Source: Candidatus Methylobacter favarea (lineage in GTDB: Bacteria; Pseudomonadota; Gammaproteobacteria; Methylococcales; Methylomonadaceae). From it: DNA of 47,420 nucleotides. Within the stretch, counting starts at the first letter, position 1. The number at the start of each line of letters is the position of its first letter. The translations under genes were made by a program, and so were the position numbers. The DNA is taken from assembly GCF_902806695.1 (NCBI RefSeq), contig NZ_CADCXN010000054.1:1-47420 (forward strand), given 5' to 3'. Below are positions 1-8,601 of this stretch, piece by piece. The notes below the pieces were generated by a model. The model saw nothing but the letters and a program-made list of their open reading frames with translations, made no database searches and was not told where the DNA came from.

Positions 1-48
1 ACGTTTTTCTTCGTCGGTCAAATTGACTTTATATTTAATGGCGGGCAT
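1..48 (-). mobile_element. IS630-family transposase, N-terminal fragment cut by window edge
   Basis: Reading leftwards from an ATG at 48, the first 16 codons give MPAIKYKVNLTDEEKR, which resembles the usual opening of IS630-type transposases (MPAIKY-, then an LT-EER-like run). The reading frame is open to the window edge. The DDE catalytic domain would lie outside the window, so completeness cannot be judged. The call rests on a short N-terminal match from memory and is therefore moderate. Confidence 0.5.
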
Positions 49-105
49 GACACTAAACCTCGTTGCGTCAAAGCCAATAGTCATACCATAAATTATCCCT
101 TCGCT

Positions 106-432
106 TCAACATGACTGACTACTAGCCTGGATTGAGCGTTTTAGCTGATCCAGGGATTCCAGATATTGTTTATAATCTTTAACATCCTGCTTGCACCTGG
201 TTTTAAACATAGACAGTTCGGCATCATGTTTAGCCCTGAGCAGTGTAATATCATGTTCCAACTGCGCACTTCTCTTTTTTAGCTCCGCTTCCAGGGCTTT
301 CTCAGCCAATACATGGGAGTGTTTAAGCTTTGCCTGACTATCCTGGTTATCCTGCCGCCATTTCAGGTTTTCATCTTTGACCGAATGAAAAATTTTTATA
401 ATATTCAATACCCGCTCCTTTAAAGTAGTCAC
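106..432 (-). CDS. Small predicted coiled-coil protein, function unknown
   Basis: This encodes 108 residues, highly charged and almost entirely helical in character. Lys, Glu, Gln and Leu dominate in heptad-like spacing over roughly residues 20-95, suggesting a coiled coil. There is no signal peptide, membrane segment or catalytic motif. The start is a GTG at 432, 35 bases after the stop of the upstream membrane protein gene on the same strand, so the two may be co-transcribed. No family was recognised. It lies between the ccm/slyX/PAP2 run and an insertion sequence edge and may be the last gene of that transcript. Confidence 0.55.
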   Translation of the reverse strand: MTTLKERVLNIIKIFHSVKDENLKWRQDNQDSQAKLKHSHVLAEKALEAELKKRSAQLEHDITLLRAKHDAELSMFKTRCKQDVKDYKQYLESLDQLKRSIQASSQSC

Positions 433-467
433 ACTTTATTCCAGGATAGATATTTTTTGCTGGAATT

Positions 468-959
468 TTAACAAGGCTTCAATATCCTGTTGCGCTCGAT
501 AGCGGGCATTTTCTTGTTGTAGTTGCCTAAAAATTGTTCGGGATAGTTTTTTTTAATCGCCAGCAGGTTTTTTTGGTTGGCTTTTGATAAAGAGTGAATG
601 TGCTTATGATTATTGATTTTCAACAGACTTCTTCTCTTCACGTCCGTGAAATATTTCATTTGCACGGTTCTGAAATAAAACAGTCGCTTGATTTGATCAT
701 GCCTGGCCTGTATATATAACAGTCGTCGCTGTATACGTTGGCCGGAGGAAAAGTAATCAAAAACGGTGCCGATGATTATTTTAAAAATAGCCACGGCTCC
801 TGTTAATAATAACAAGGCAAACGCGCTCAAAAGAATGGCTGCTGCAAGCCGGGACAGTATATCAGGCAAAACCGGCACGCTTAGCCTCAACAATAGTTCT
901 ACCAATAAAAATACCGGTAAAGAAACAAAAACCAGCCACAGGGAAATTCTAATAATCAA
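468..959 (-). CDS. Small two-helix membrane protein, function unknown
   Basis: The 163-residue product starts with two strongly hydrophobic stretches, about residues 5-27 and 37-65. After these comes a basic, helical cytoplasmic-looking half rich in Arg, Lys, His and Asn. No catalytic motif was recognised. The basic C-terminal part together with the coiled-coil gene immediately downstream suggests a membrane-anchored scaffold or partner pair, but this is only inference. Both genes are on the same strand as the PAP2 and ccm genes upstream. Confidence 0.55.
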   Translation of the reverse strand: MIIRISLWLVFVSLPVFLLVELLLRLSVPVLPDILSRLAAAILLSAFALLLLTGAVAIFKIIIGTVFDYFSSGQRIQRRLLYIQARHDQIKRLFYFRTVQMKYFTDVKRRSLLKINNHKHIHSLSKANQKNLLAIKKNYPEQFLGNYNKKMPAIERNRILKPC

Positions 960-1056
960 GAGTAAACCGCAAGTTCATAGCTGCATAAAATCAAGTTCAA
1001 ACAGGGTAATCGAATTTATTTTTTATTAAAATTCAACGCCTGCAAATTAACCATAG

Positions 1057-1674
1057 TTAAATTCCTGGCCCTTTCCAATAATAACAATCCAGTAATAATA
1101 CCCACACCAGGGCTACAAGAATTCCGGCAATGACATCGGTCAGAAAATGCACTTGCAAATACACCCGGGAAAGAGCAACCAGTATAGCCAAGGGCAATAA
1201 CAGTGCAGCTGTGACCGAGTAACCGGGAACAGCAAAACGATGATGCAAAATCAATAAGCACAGCATCAGCGCGGTAATATGGGTAGCGTGGCCGCTTGGA
1301 AATGAGTGATCTAACGGCAGCAAAGCCGGATCGATAAAAAATTGCGGCCGCGCCCGACCCAAAAGTCGTTTCAAGATATTGGTAACCAGCATGGCGCCGC
1401 CAAATCCCAGGCCCAGAAATAGGGCTCTGTCCCCAAATCCCGACTTTTTCAGCATAAAAATGCCGGCGAGCACTATAGGCATCAGTACATAAAGTGAACC
1501 TGCCCAGGTTACAGCATTAAAAAAAACATCCCGGATCGGGGTTCTATAATGGGCGAAAAATGCGAGCACCGGCTCGTCAAACCAAAAAACCTGCTTAATA
1601 TAAACAACCGCCGCCATTGCCAGGAAAATAAGCAGGCCGATTATCCCGACTACACAATTATTGAATAATGTCAT
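1057..1674 (-). CDS. PAP2-superfamily membrane phosphatase
   Basis: This 205-residue integral membrane protein carries all three signatures of the PAP2 (phosphatidic acid phosphatase type 2) family: a KRLLGRARP block (motif 1), PSGHATH (motif 2) and SRVYLQVHFLTD (motif 3 with its conserved Arg, His and Asp). About six hydrophobic helices surround these. Such enzymes remove phosphate from lipid phosphates or undecaprenyl pyrophosphate at the periplasmic face; the actual substrate here is unknown. The reading frame extends three codons further to a TTG, but the ATG at 1674 is preferred. It lies downstream of slyX and the ccm genes on the same strand. Confidence 0.85.
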   Translation of the reverse strand: MTLFNNCVVGIIGLLIFLAMAAVVYIKQVFWFDEPVLAFFAHYRTPIRDVFFNAVTWAGSLYVLMPIVLAGIFMLKKSGFGDRALFLGLGFGGAMLVTNILKRLLGRARPQFFIDPALLPLDHSFPSGHATHITALMLCLLILHHRFAVPGYSVTAALLLPLAILVALSRVYLQVHFLTDVIAGILVALVWVLLLDCYYWKGPGI

Positions 1675-1762
1675 TGATCTCAATTTATCAGTCTTTATCT
1701 TACCCTCATTCTCAGGTCAAACTAATAAGAAAAAGCTTCATAAATCTTGCAAATCAGTCTGG

Positions 1763-1975
1763 CTAATAATGGGGCGGTAGCTGATCAAGGCTTACTTCCC
1801 GGCCTTCATCAGATAAACTTTTAATGCGCTCATTAAGTAATTTACAAGTGGCTTCCAGGCGAGCTATCTGTTGCTGCTGCTCACCGATTATCTTACTCAA
1901 TTCTTGCAATAAATCCTCTTGATAAGCGGCTTTTATTTCAAGCTCAATTATTCTAGCCTCTTTCATAGTAGCCAT
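1763..1975 (-). CDS. slyX: SlyX family protein
   Basis: The 70-residue product is a Gln/Glu/Leu-rich coiled coil ending in QLPPHY. The combination of a short helical protein and the C-terminal PPHY is the hallmark of the SlyX family. The function of SlyX is not known in any organism. An in-frame ATG three codons in (1966) is an alternative start. It lies 25 bases downstream of ccmI on the same strand and is likely read through from the ccm operon. Confidence 0.85.
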   Translation of the reverse strand: MATMKEARIIELEIKAAYQEDLLQELSKIIGEQQQQIARLEATCKLLNERIKSLSDEGREVSLDQLPPHY

Positions 1976-2000
1976 AAATGTTCCGGTATAAAGTAAAACA

Positions 2001-3233
2001 TTATTTTACTTCGTGGTTAATGACTATTTTATTGAGCGTATGATCCGATAAGGCCGCCTGTTCAACAACACCTATCAAGTCTCCGGGCTGGCTCACGGCG
2101 TTGCCGGATTTAGATATACGGGCCAGCAGTTTTACTTTAGCAAAATTTGATAATTTCATCGCCGGCATCATCGCCATCGAATCATCCAGGCTGACTGTCA
2201 GGGGCAAATCAGAGACTTTTTTCCGGACAATCGCCAAAGGCATTTTGGGGCCGGATAATGCCTGGGCATAAATAAAAACGGTGTGATCAGGACGAGCTAA
2301 TTTCTGTAATGCCGGCGCCAAGCTTACTTGAACATCAATACGCACCGTCTGAGATTGTTGCGCCGGCTGTGCTTCGGAGTCAGCAGCAACTTCAGGCGCC
2401 TGGCTGGCAATATTGGCAATCAAACTTCGAGTTTCTTTCCGGGCATCCGATTCCGGCGGCAACAAAGCCTCAAGTTTTCGCCACATTTTTATTCCGGCGG
2501 CAATATCGCCTTCCTGCACTTTGGCCATTCCGCCTAACCACAAACCGTTCACATTTTCAGGCTCCAGGGCGAGCGCCTTAAACACTAGTTCGGCGGGTTT
2601 TCCGGCCAGATTATTGTTATTTGCATAAGCCAACGCGTCTGCATAGAGCAGCATGACTTCAGCCTGATCGCCTAATAGCCGGTAGGCATTGGCAAAAGCC
2701 TCAACTGCTTCAGGATATTGCTGCAGATATTTATAGGATCGGCCCAGCATTAGCCAGCCCTGAGCGTTATCCGGCTGGCTTTTCAAACGCTCCGCTAGAC
2801 CCGAAACCATTTTAATAATTTCTTCGGGACCCGGCGCAGCTGAATTTCCTGCCGCCATTTCCGCACTGTGGCTGACCGCTTGATAATTACCCAAAGTAAA
2901 ATAAAGCGATCCTGTCACTAAAGGAACGGCCAAAACAATCAGATAAACTACCCAGCGGCCTTGCGATTGCGATACTGTAACATGGCTTGTTATATCGAGG
3001 TCATCACTCAATGCCTGTTCAAGTTCGGCAAGCTGTCCATTATATTGAGCCTGAGTTAAAGCCCCGGCTTTTAGCTGGTCTTTAAGCTCATCCAGCCGTT
3101 GACGGGCAATAATAATATTGCGCTGATCAAGATCGGCAACTTCTACGGGGTGCTTACGCCATAACGGCGGCAGGATAATCAGGAACGCGATTAAAATCAG
3201 TAGGCCGGCAAGAATCAAAAATAGCGCATTCAA
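2001..3233 (-). CDS. ccmI: Cytochrome c maturation protein CcmI (CycH)
   Basis: The 410-residue product has an N-terminal membrane helix (about residues 1-22), a cytoplasmic coiled segment with EL/QL repeats, a second helix near 95-115 and a periplasmic TPR-like region (about 130-260). This is the CcmI/CycH architecture. The family chaperones apocytochrome c and presents it to the CcmF/CcmH haem lyase. The C-terminal 120 residues match the extra periplasmic domain often seen in CcmI. The start appears to be TTG at 3233, overlapping the ccmH stop as TTGA; the ATG two bases downstream is in another frame and closes quickly. Confidence 0.88.
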   Translation of the reverse strand: MNALFLILAGLLILIAFLIILPPLWRKHPVEVADLDQRNIIIARQRLDELKDQLKAGALTQAQYNGQLAELEQALSDDLDITSHVTVSQSQGRWVVYLIVLAVPLVTGSLYFTLGNYQAVSHSAEMAAGNSAAPGPEEIIKMVSGLAERLKSQPDNAQGWLMLGRSYKYLQQYPEAVEAFANAYRLLGDQAEVMLLYADALAYANNNNLAGKPAELVFKALALEPENVNGLWLGGMAKVQEGDIAAGIKMWRKLEALLPPESDARKETRSLIANIASQAPEVAADSEAQPAQQSQTVRIDVQVSLAPALQKLARPDHTVFIYAQALSGPKMPLAIVRKKVSDLPLTVSLDDSMAMMPAMKLSNFAKVKLLARISKSGNAVSQPGDLIGVVEQAALSDHTLNKIVINHEVK

Positions 3234-3685
3234 GACTGATCACCATTTTCCAGCAGGCTGCGAATTTTTTCCTGCTTTTCAGGACTGCTTTCAATTCCTG
3301 ATAATTTCTTTTTTTGGCGAACGAATAAAAATACTGCGATTAGACCCGTTAATAAAAAGATAGCCGGAGCAATCCATAATATTCCGGTTTTGGCCTTGAA
3401 TGGCGGCTTGTATAACACAAAATCACCATAGCGTTCGGTCATAAACCCGAGTATTTCCTGCCTGGTTTTACCCTGTTCAATCATTTCATAAACTTGCCTG
3501 CGCAAATCTGCGGCCAGCTCTGCGTTGGAATCGGCGATGGTTTGATTCTGGCAAACCAGGCAGCGCAGCTCCGAGGTTAAGCTTTCGTAGATTTCCTGCT
3601 GCTCAGGATTGGAAAATTGACGGTAATCGACTGCAAAACCATTACCGGACAGCATCAGCAGAAAAATGATAAACAAGCGCTTCAT
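3230..3685 (-). CDS. ccmH: Cytochrome c maturation thiol oxidoreductase CcmH (CycL)
   Basis: The 151-residue product has a Sec signal peptide (about residues 1-18), the motif LRCLVCQNQ with the CxxC redox pair near residues 42-45, and a C-terminal membrane helix (about 103-123). The short length corresponds to the CcmH/CycL form without the fused TPR domain, which is here supplied by the separate ccmI. In System I it keeps the CxxCH thiols of apocytochromes reduced before haem attachment. Its start overlaps the ccmG stop as TGATG. Confidence 0.92.
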   Translation of the reverse strand: MKRLFIIFLLMLSGNGFAVDYRQFSNPEQQEIYESLTSELRCLVCQNQTIADSNAELAADLRRQVYEMIEQGKTRQEILGFMTERYGDFVLYKPPFKAKTGILWIAPAIFLLTGLIAVFLFVRQKKKLSGIESSPEKQEKIRSLLENGDQS

Positions 3686-4215
3686 CAGGATTCGATTTGT
3701 AACTTGGCAATCAACGGCAGGAAAGTTTTCTGAATGTCTTCATCTGTAACAGGCCCTGTATGCTTATAGCGGATTACGCCTTTTTTATCGATGACAAAGG
3801 TTTCCGGCACGCCATAAACGCCCCAGTCAATGCCGATGCGGCCATCCTGATCCATAATGCTGACTGTATAAGGATTGCCTAAAGTGTCCAGCCATTTTCT
3901 TGCATCATCCGGGTCATCTTTATAGTTTAAACCGACAATAACTGCCGCTTTCTCCTGTGCTAGCTGATTGAGCACCGGATGTTCGGAACGGCAGGACACG
4001 CACCATGACGCCCACACATTAAACAGCCAGACTTTACCGGTTAAATCGGTCTGGCTTAATTTTTCATCAGGCGCGTCAAGCTTCGGAGATGAAAACGCCG
4101 GAGCCGGTTTATTAATAAACGGCGATGGAATATCGCCGGGCTTAAGGTTTAAGCCTAAGGCTAAAAACACCGCCAAAACGATAAATAATATTAACGGGAT
4201 AATATATTTAAGCAT
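3685..4215 (-). CDS. ccmG: Thiol:disulfide interchange protein CcmG/DsbE
   Basis: The 176-residue product has an N-terminal membrane anchor followed by a thioredoxin fold with the active site ASWCVSC. It also carries the GVYGVPETFVID cis-proline segment typical of CcmG. It donates electrons in the periplasm to CcmH or apocytochrome c. The open frame extends 49 codons further upstream inside ccmF, but the ATG at 4215 is chosen because it starts directly at the membrane anchor and overlaps the ccmF stop by only 8 bases. Confidence 0.92.
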   Translation of the reverse strand: MLKYIIPLILFIVLAVFLALGLNLKPGDIPSPFINKPAPAFSSPKLDAPDEKLSQTDLTGKVWLFNVWASWCVSCRSEHPVLNQLAQEKAAVIVGLNYKDDPDDARKWLDTLGNPYTVSIMDQDGRIGIDWGVYGVPETFVIDKKGVIRYKHTGPVTDEDIQKTFLPLIAKLQIES

Positions 4216-6163
4216 CAGCCGGAACCTTGCTTTTTGAAGCCATCCGGTAACGCTTATCGCACGCTCCGCATAAACCTCCAAGTGCCATAAATAGCGCGCC
4301 CAGCCAGATCCAGCGAATAAACGCCTTGTAATAAATGCGCATACTCCAGGCGCCCTGCCCACCCAAAGGCTCGCCTATGGCGACAAATAAATCCCTGAAC
4401 AAACCGGCGTCAATCGCCGCTTCCGTCATCGGCATTTTCTGCACCTGATAAACCCGTTTTTGGGGTTCCAGTCTGGCCACCTGTTCGCCCTGATGACTTA
4501 CCATTACAAATGCCTGCTCAGCAACATAGTTTGGCCCTTGAGTTTGTTTAACCCCGTGAAACTGGAATATATAGCCGGACATATCCAGAGTCTCGCCGGG
4601 AGCCATACGGATATCTTTTTCCACGCTGTAAACCGATGTCAAGGTAATGCCGGTCACGAATACGGCGATGCCTAAATGGGCAATTGTCATGCCGTAAAAG
4701 CCTGCCGGTACCGAGGCCAGCCGTTGCCATGCAAAGCCTTTTGCGCCCAGCCGATCAATAAAAGCCAGTACCGTAATCGCTACTGTCCACAATGCCAGGG
4801 TTAATCCCAATACCGCGCCCCAGGAATAAAAGGGCATAAGCAAGGGAATCAGCACACCGCCCATCACGCAAGCGGCAATAACCCAGCGCACCCGTAATGC
4901 AATTGCGCCGATGCTGTCTCTTTTCCAGCGCAGCAGCATACCCAGGCCCACTACGATCGCCAGCGGAGCCATTAATGGGATAAACACGGCATTGAAATAC
5001 GGCGGGCCGACAGAAATCTTGCCCAATCCCAACGCATCGATAACCAGTGGATATAAAGTCCCCAGTAAAATACTGGCGGCGGTAACGACTAACAGAACAT
5101 TATTCAGTAAAATCGCCGACTCCCTGGACACCAGCTCAAATGTTACGCTGCTTTTAACCGCAGGCGCTCTTACGGCGTACAACAATAATGAACCGCCCAC
5201 CACGATAGCCAGAAATATCAGGATAAACAAACCTCTGGCAGGATCGGTGGCGAACGCATGCACCGATGTTAAAACGCCGGAACGTACCAGAAAGGTGCCT
5301 AACAGGCTTAAAGAAAAAGCAAAAATAGCCAGCAGTACGGTCCAGGTTTTGAAAACGCCGCGTTTCTCGGTAGCGGCCAATGAGTGAATCAGGGCGGTGC
5401 CGACCAGCCAGGGCATAAATGAAGCATTTTCCACCGGATCCCAAAACCACCAGCCGCCCCAGCCCAGTTCGTAATAAGCCCACCAGCTGCCCAGGGCAAT
5501 GCCTATGGTTAAAAACATCCATGCAACCGACGTCCACGGTCTTGACCAGCGAGCCCAGGCCGCATCCAGCCGGCCTTCCAGTAATGCTGAAATGGCAAAA
5601 GCGAAGGCCACGGAAAAGCCGACATAACCCATATAAAGCATGGGCGGATGAATCGCCAGACCCGGATCCTGCAGCAAGGGATTCAAATCCCTGCCCTCTA
5701 AAGGCGCAGGAAACAGGCGCTCGAAAGGATTGGAAGTCAGCAATAAAAACAGGATAAAACCGATAGACACCAGTCCCATAATGCCTAAAACTCTGGCAAC
5801 CATAGCCGCAGGGATGTTGCTGCTGAAACGCGCCACCAATGCTGTCCAGCAGGATAAAACCAAGGCCCAGAGTAATAAAGAGCCTTCATGCGCGCCCCAT
5901 ACTCCCGATATCAAATACAATACGGGCAAGGCTGTATTTGAATTGGCGGCCACGTAAGCTACTGAGAAGTCATGAATCAGGAAGCTGTAGGTTAAACAGC
6001 AGTAAGCCACTGCTATTAACAGCAATTGCGCGAAGGCGGCAGGTCTGGCAACGGCAATCCAGCCGGATACTGACCGCGCAGCACCGGCAATGGGCAGTAT
6101 GGCCAGCACGCAAGCCATGCACAAGGCCAGAATCAGTGAAAAATGCCCCAGCTCCGGAATCAT
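4208..6163 (-). CDS. ccmF: Cytochrome c haem lyase subunit CcmF
   Basis: This 651-residue polytopic membrane protein carries the tryptophan-rich WWD signature of haem-handling proteins (WGGWWFWDPVENASFMPW, about residues 234-251). It also has the many hydrophobic helices and the large periplasmic loop near the C-terminus expected for CcmF. Together with CcmH and CcmI it ligates haem from holo-CcmE to the apocytochrome. The length fits the family. Its ATG overlaps the ccmE stop as ATGA, indicating translational coupling. Confidence 0.95.
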   Translation of the reverse strand: MIPELGHFSLILALCMACVLAILPIAGAARSVSGWIAVARPAAFAQLLLIAVAYCCLTYSFLIHDFSVAYVAANSNTALPVLYLISGVWGAHEGSLLLWALVLSCWTALVARFSSNIPAAMVARVLGIMGLVSIGFILFLLLTSNPFERLFPAPLEGRDLNPLLQDPGLAIHPPMLYMGYVGFSVAFAFAISALLEGRLDAAWARWSRPWTSVAWMFLTIGIALGSWWAYYELGWGGWWFWDPVENASFMPWLVGTALIHSLAATEKRGVFKTWTVLLAIFAFSLSLLGTFLVRSGVLTSVHAFATDPARGLFILIFLAIVVGGSLLLYAVRAPAVKSSVTFELVSRESAILLNNVLLVVTAASILLGTLYPLVIDALGLGKISVGPPYFNAVFIPLMAPLAIVVGLGMLLRWKRDSIGAIALRVRWVIAACVMGGVLIPLLMPFYSWGAVLGLTLALWTVAITVLAFIDRLGAKGFAWQRLASVPAGFYGMTIAHLGIAVFVTGITLTSVYSVEKDIRMAPGETLDMSGYIFQFHGVKQTQGPNYVAEQAFVMVSHQGEQVARLEPQKRVYQVQKMPMTEAAIDAGLFRDLFVAIGEPLGGQGAWSMRIYYKAFIRWIWLGALFMALGGLCGACDKRYRMASKSKVPADA

Positions 6164-6609
6164 GGCAATTGGCCTGCAAGCGTTTTTGATTTATTTTTCA
6201 AACTGCCGGCCACTTCGGGAGGCATATAGTTTTCATCATGTTTCGCCAAGACTTCCTCGGCAATAAAAACGCCCTGTCGATTTAACCGGCCATGAGCAAC
6301 GATGCCCTGCCCTTCCCTGAACAGGTCAGGCAGAATGCCGGTATATTCCACGGTCACATCCTTACTGAAATCAGTCAGTTTAAAACGCACCATCAGTCCG
6401 TCACCCGGCCTTTCGACTGAGCCTTTGATAACCATGCCGCCTAAACGAAATAATGCGTCACGAGGCGCTTTTCCTTCCACGACATCCGTGGTTGAAAAAA
6501 AATACATCAAATTATCATTAAAGGACTTGAGAGCAAATGCCGTAGCCAAACCTGCTCCCAAAACCATCAGGGCAATAAGCATCAAACGCTGTCTTCTGGC
6601 GGGTTTCAT
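6160..6609 (-). CDS. ccmE: Periplasmic haem chaperone CcmE
   Basis: The 149-residue product has an N-terminal membrane anchor (about residues 8-28) and an OB-fold domain. The conserved block LAKHDENYMPPEV contains the histidine that binds haem covalently and the downstream tyrosine. CcmE receives haem from the CcmABCD complex and passes it to CcmF. It starts at the ATG at 6609, overlapping the ccmD stop as ATGA. Confidence 0.95.
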   Translation of the reverse strand: MKPARRQRLMLIALMVLGAGLATAFALKSFNDNLMYFFSTTDVVEGKAPRDALFRLGGMVIKGSVERPGDGLMVRFKLTDFSKDVTVEYTGILPDLFREGQGIVAHGRLNRQGVFIAEEVLAKHDENYMPPEVAGSLKNKSKTLAGQLP

Positions 6610-6770
6610 AGTACTTTTCTTTTTTGTTTTAAAGCTTGCCGGCGCAAAAACTGTTTACGCTGAACAATTGGAATAACGATATTCGCAACCAGTACTAACA
6701 AGGCGATTCCATACGCTGTCCACACATAAAAAGCATAGCCGCCCATGGCAAAAAACGCCTGCGCGGTCAT
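6606..6770 (-). CDS. ccmD: Haem exporter small subunit CcmD
   Basis: This 54-residue gene begins MTAQAFFAMGGYAFYVWTAY, has a single hydrophobic helix at about residues 15-35, and ends in a basic tail (RKQFLRRQALKQKRK). The FAMGGYAFYVW segment is the family signature. CcmD stabilises the CcmABC-CcmE complex. Both ends overlap neighbours in the ATGA manner (ccmC stop with ccmD start, ccmD stop with ccmE start), which supports both boundaries. Confidence 0.93.
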   Translation of the reverse strand: MTAQAFFAMGGYAFYVWTAYGIALLVLVANIVIPIVQRKQFLRRQALKQKRKVL

Positions 6771-7531
6771 TGCTCATTCTCCACCACCATGGTCCTGACC
6801 CATTGTGAATTGCGCTCGCGCCTCAAAAGCTCGGTACGCGCCCGCTGCAGCATGGCGATCAGATAATACAGCTTGAAGGACAGAGCCATCAGCAATAGCG
6901 GCACCAGCATGGTGACATGAATGGAAGGCTTGTCCATTTTTGTTACCGTCGGCCCTTGATGCAGGGTATTCCACCATTCAACGGAATAATGGATAATCGG
7001 GATATTGACCACGCCGACCAGCGCTAGAATCGCCACGGCTTTCGATGCGACGCGCTTATCTTCGATTGCCCCGTACAGACCGATCACGCCCAGATATAAA
7101 AACAGCAAGATCAATTCAGAGGTTAAACGGGCATCCCAGACCCACCATGTACCCCACATGGGCTTGCCCCACAATGACCCCGTGACCAGTGCGATAAAAG
7201 TAAAACCGGCCCCTACCGGCGCACTGCTGATGGCGACAATCTCAGCCAGTTTAATGCGCCAGATCAGGCCTATCGCACCTGCTATCGCCATGATTACATA
7301 GATAAATAATGACATCCAGGCGCTTGGAACATGGATATAAATAATCCGATAGCTGTCGCCCTGCTGATAATCGGGAGGCGCAAGGTACAAGCCTCCGTAA
7401 AGACCGGCCAGGGTTACCAGCAGAAAAGCAGCAGCCAGCCACGGCATTAATTGCTCGGTAAAAGCATAAAAATGCGGCGGTGAAGCCAGGCGATGAAAGA
7501 ATCGGACTACCGAATCCGGAATTAAAAACAT
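6767..7531 (-). CDS. ccmC: Haem transporter CcmC
   Basis: The 254-residue membrane protein has six hydrophobic helices and the tryptophan-rich motif GTWWVWDARLTSELIL (about residues 128-143). It also has conserved histidines flanking it (YIHVPSAWMS and IHYSVEWWNTLHQG). CcmC loads haem onto CcmE. The frame runs two codons further to a TTG; the ATG at 7531 is preferred. It is separated from ccmB by the diiron gene and a 123-base gap, unusual for an operon whose other genes overlap. Confidence 0.94.
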   Translation of the reverse strand: MFLIPDSVVRFFHRLASPPHFYAFTEQLMPWLAAAFLLVTLAGLYGGLYLAPPDYQQGDSYRIIYIHVPSAWMSLFIYVIMAIAGAIGLIWRIKLAEIVAISSAPVGAGFTFIALVTGSLWGKPMWGTWWVWDARLTSELILLFLYLGVIGLYGAIEDKRVASKAVAILALVGVVNIPIIHYSVEWWNTLHQGPTVTKMDKPSIHVTMLVPLLLMALSFKLYYLIAMLQRARTELLRRERNSQWVRTMVVENEQ

Positions 7532-7654
7532 TATCAATGCGATTCAAGATTGAAGGAGCAAAACTACAGGGGCGATTTCTTTGCCTTTACCTGTTCGCCA
7601 TAAGATATACATGAGTTGCAGCGATGACGGCTAAATTCGCCCAAATAGCCTGAT

Positions 7655-8548
7655 TCAGGCCTTACAGTATGAAGGAATCCAACTGCGCTTAATCATATAA
7701 TCAGGCAGTTCATTAAAGTCAAAGGCCTCGCCGTCTTTAATCATCTGCTTGACATCGAATAACTGTCCGACTTCGGGAATATCATTAAAAAACAGTGTGT
7801 AAAAAGGCTTAACCAGCCATTTTGAGACCTTCATGCCTATCGGACCAATAAAATTTCTGCGCTGTCCCACATGCGCGACTTCATCGATGGTGATTTCATC
7901 CAGGAGTTCTTTTAAACGATCGCGCACTTCAGGCTCGTCTGCCAGCAGGTCATCAAACAGACGATGAAGGTAGCAATAATAGGTGACACCCATCAATTCA
8001 GTGACAAAAGCAGGCGTATCCATTAAAAACCCGGGAAATTTGGGAAACTGCTCATATATCCATTCTTTGACAGGATCCAGAGGCACCCATTCAATCTTAT
8101 CCAGACCGCAGGTACGCAACATTTCATCAAACAATCGCCAATGACAAAACTCTTCAGCCAAATGCACGCGGCTGATCTTGTCTTGCACTTTATGGGAATT
8201 CGCCATATCCGGGATTACATTCCAGGCGCCTTTAATTCCCACCCATTCATGCCTGGCAAACTTGTACATGCCTGTCAGCATGAGCGTCATGCGATCCAGC
8301 GATTTAGGATCATCTTTCATCTTGATATAGTTGCGGTAAAAAGCATCAGGATCAGCAAGGGGTTGGCGTAATTTAACCGGATTGTCCTTAAAGTACCTGA
8401 GTCTGGCGCGTTTTTTAGCTAAATCCTTGTCATCTTCAAACAGCTGGCCGCCATGCTGCTGAGTAAACTCCCAGTAGTTTTCAAAATTTTCTTTTCTCTG
8501 CTCTTCAGTAGCCGGTGAAAAAACCGAAAGAAATTTAGCTGTCCGCAT
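7655..8548 (-). CDS. Ferritin-like diiron-carboxylate protein of unknown function, inside ccm operon
   Basis: The 297-residue soluble protein shows a four-helix diiron pattern: Glu101 (ARHEWVG), AEEFCHW with Glu132/133 and His136, Glu184 (FVTELMG), and IDEVAHVGQRR with Asp222/Glu223 and His226. Two ExxH-type motifs plus two single glutamates are the ligand set of carboxylate-bridged diiron proteins, such as oxygenases, desaturases and rubrerythrin relatives. No signal peptide or membrane helix is visible, so it is predicted to be cytoplasmic. It starts at the ATG at 8548 with a GGAG-like site upstream and lies 53 bases after ccmB on the same strand. I do not recognise the specific family or substrate; an oxygenase or oxidase role is inference. 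Confidence 0.75.
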   Translation of the reverse strand: MRTAKFLSVFSPATEEQRKENFENYWEFTQQHGGQLFEDDKDLAKKRARLRYFKDNPVKLRQPLADPDAFYRNYIKMKDDPKSLDRMTLMLTGMYKFARHEWVGIKGAWNVIPDMANSHKVQDKISRVHLAEEFCHWRLFDEMLRTCGLDKIEWVPLDPVKEWIYEQFPKFPGFLMDTPAFVTELMGVTYYCYLHRLFDDLLADEPEVRDRLKELLDEITIDEVAHVGQRRNFIGPIGMKVSKWLVKPFYTLFFNDIPEVGQLFDVKQMIKDGEAFDFNELPDYMIKRSWIPSYCKA

Positions 8549-8601
8549 GATGCCTTGCTCCAGATTGATTGTTTATTAAGTGTTTATTTTACGGGATAAT
8601 C

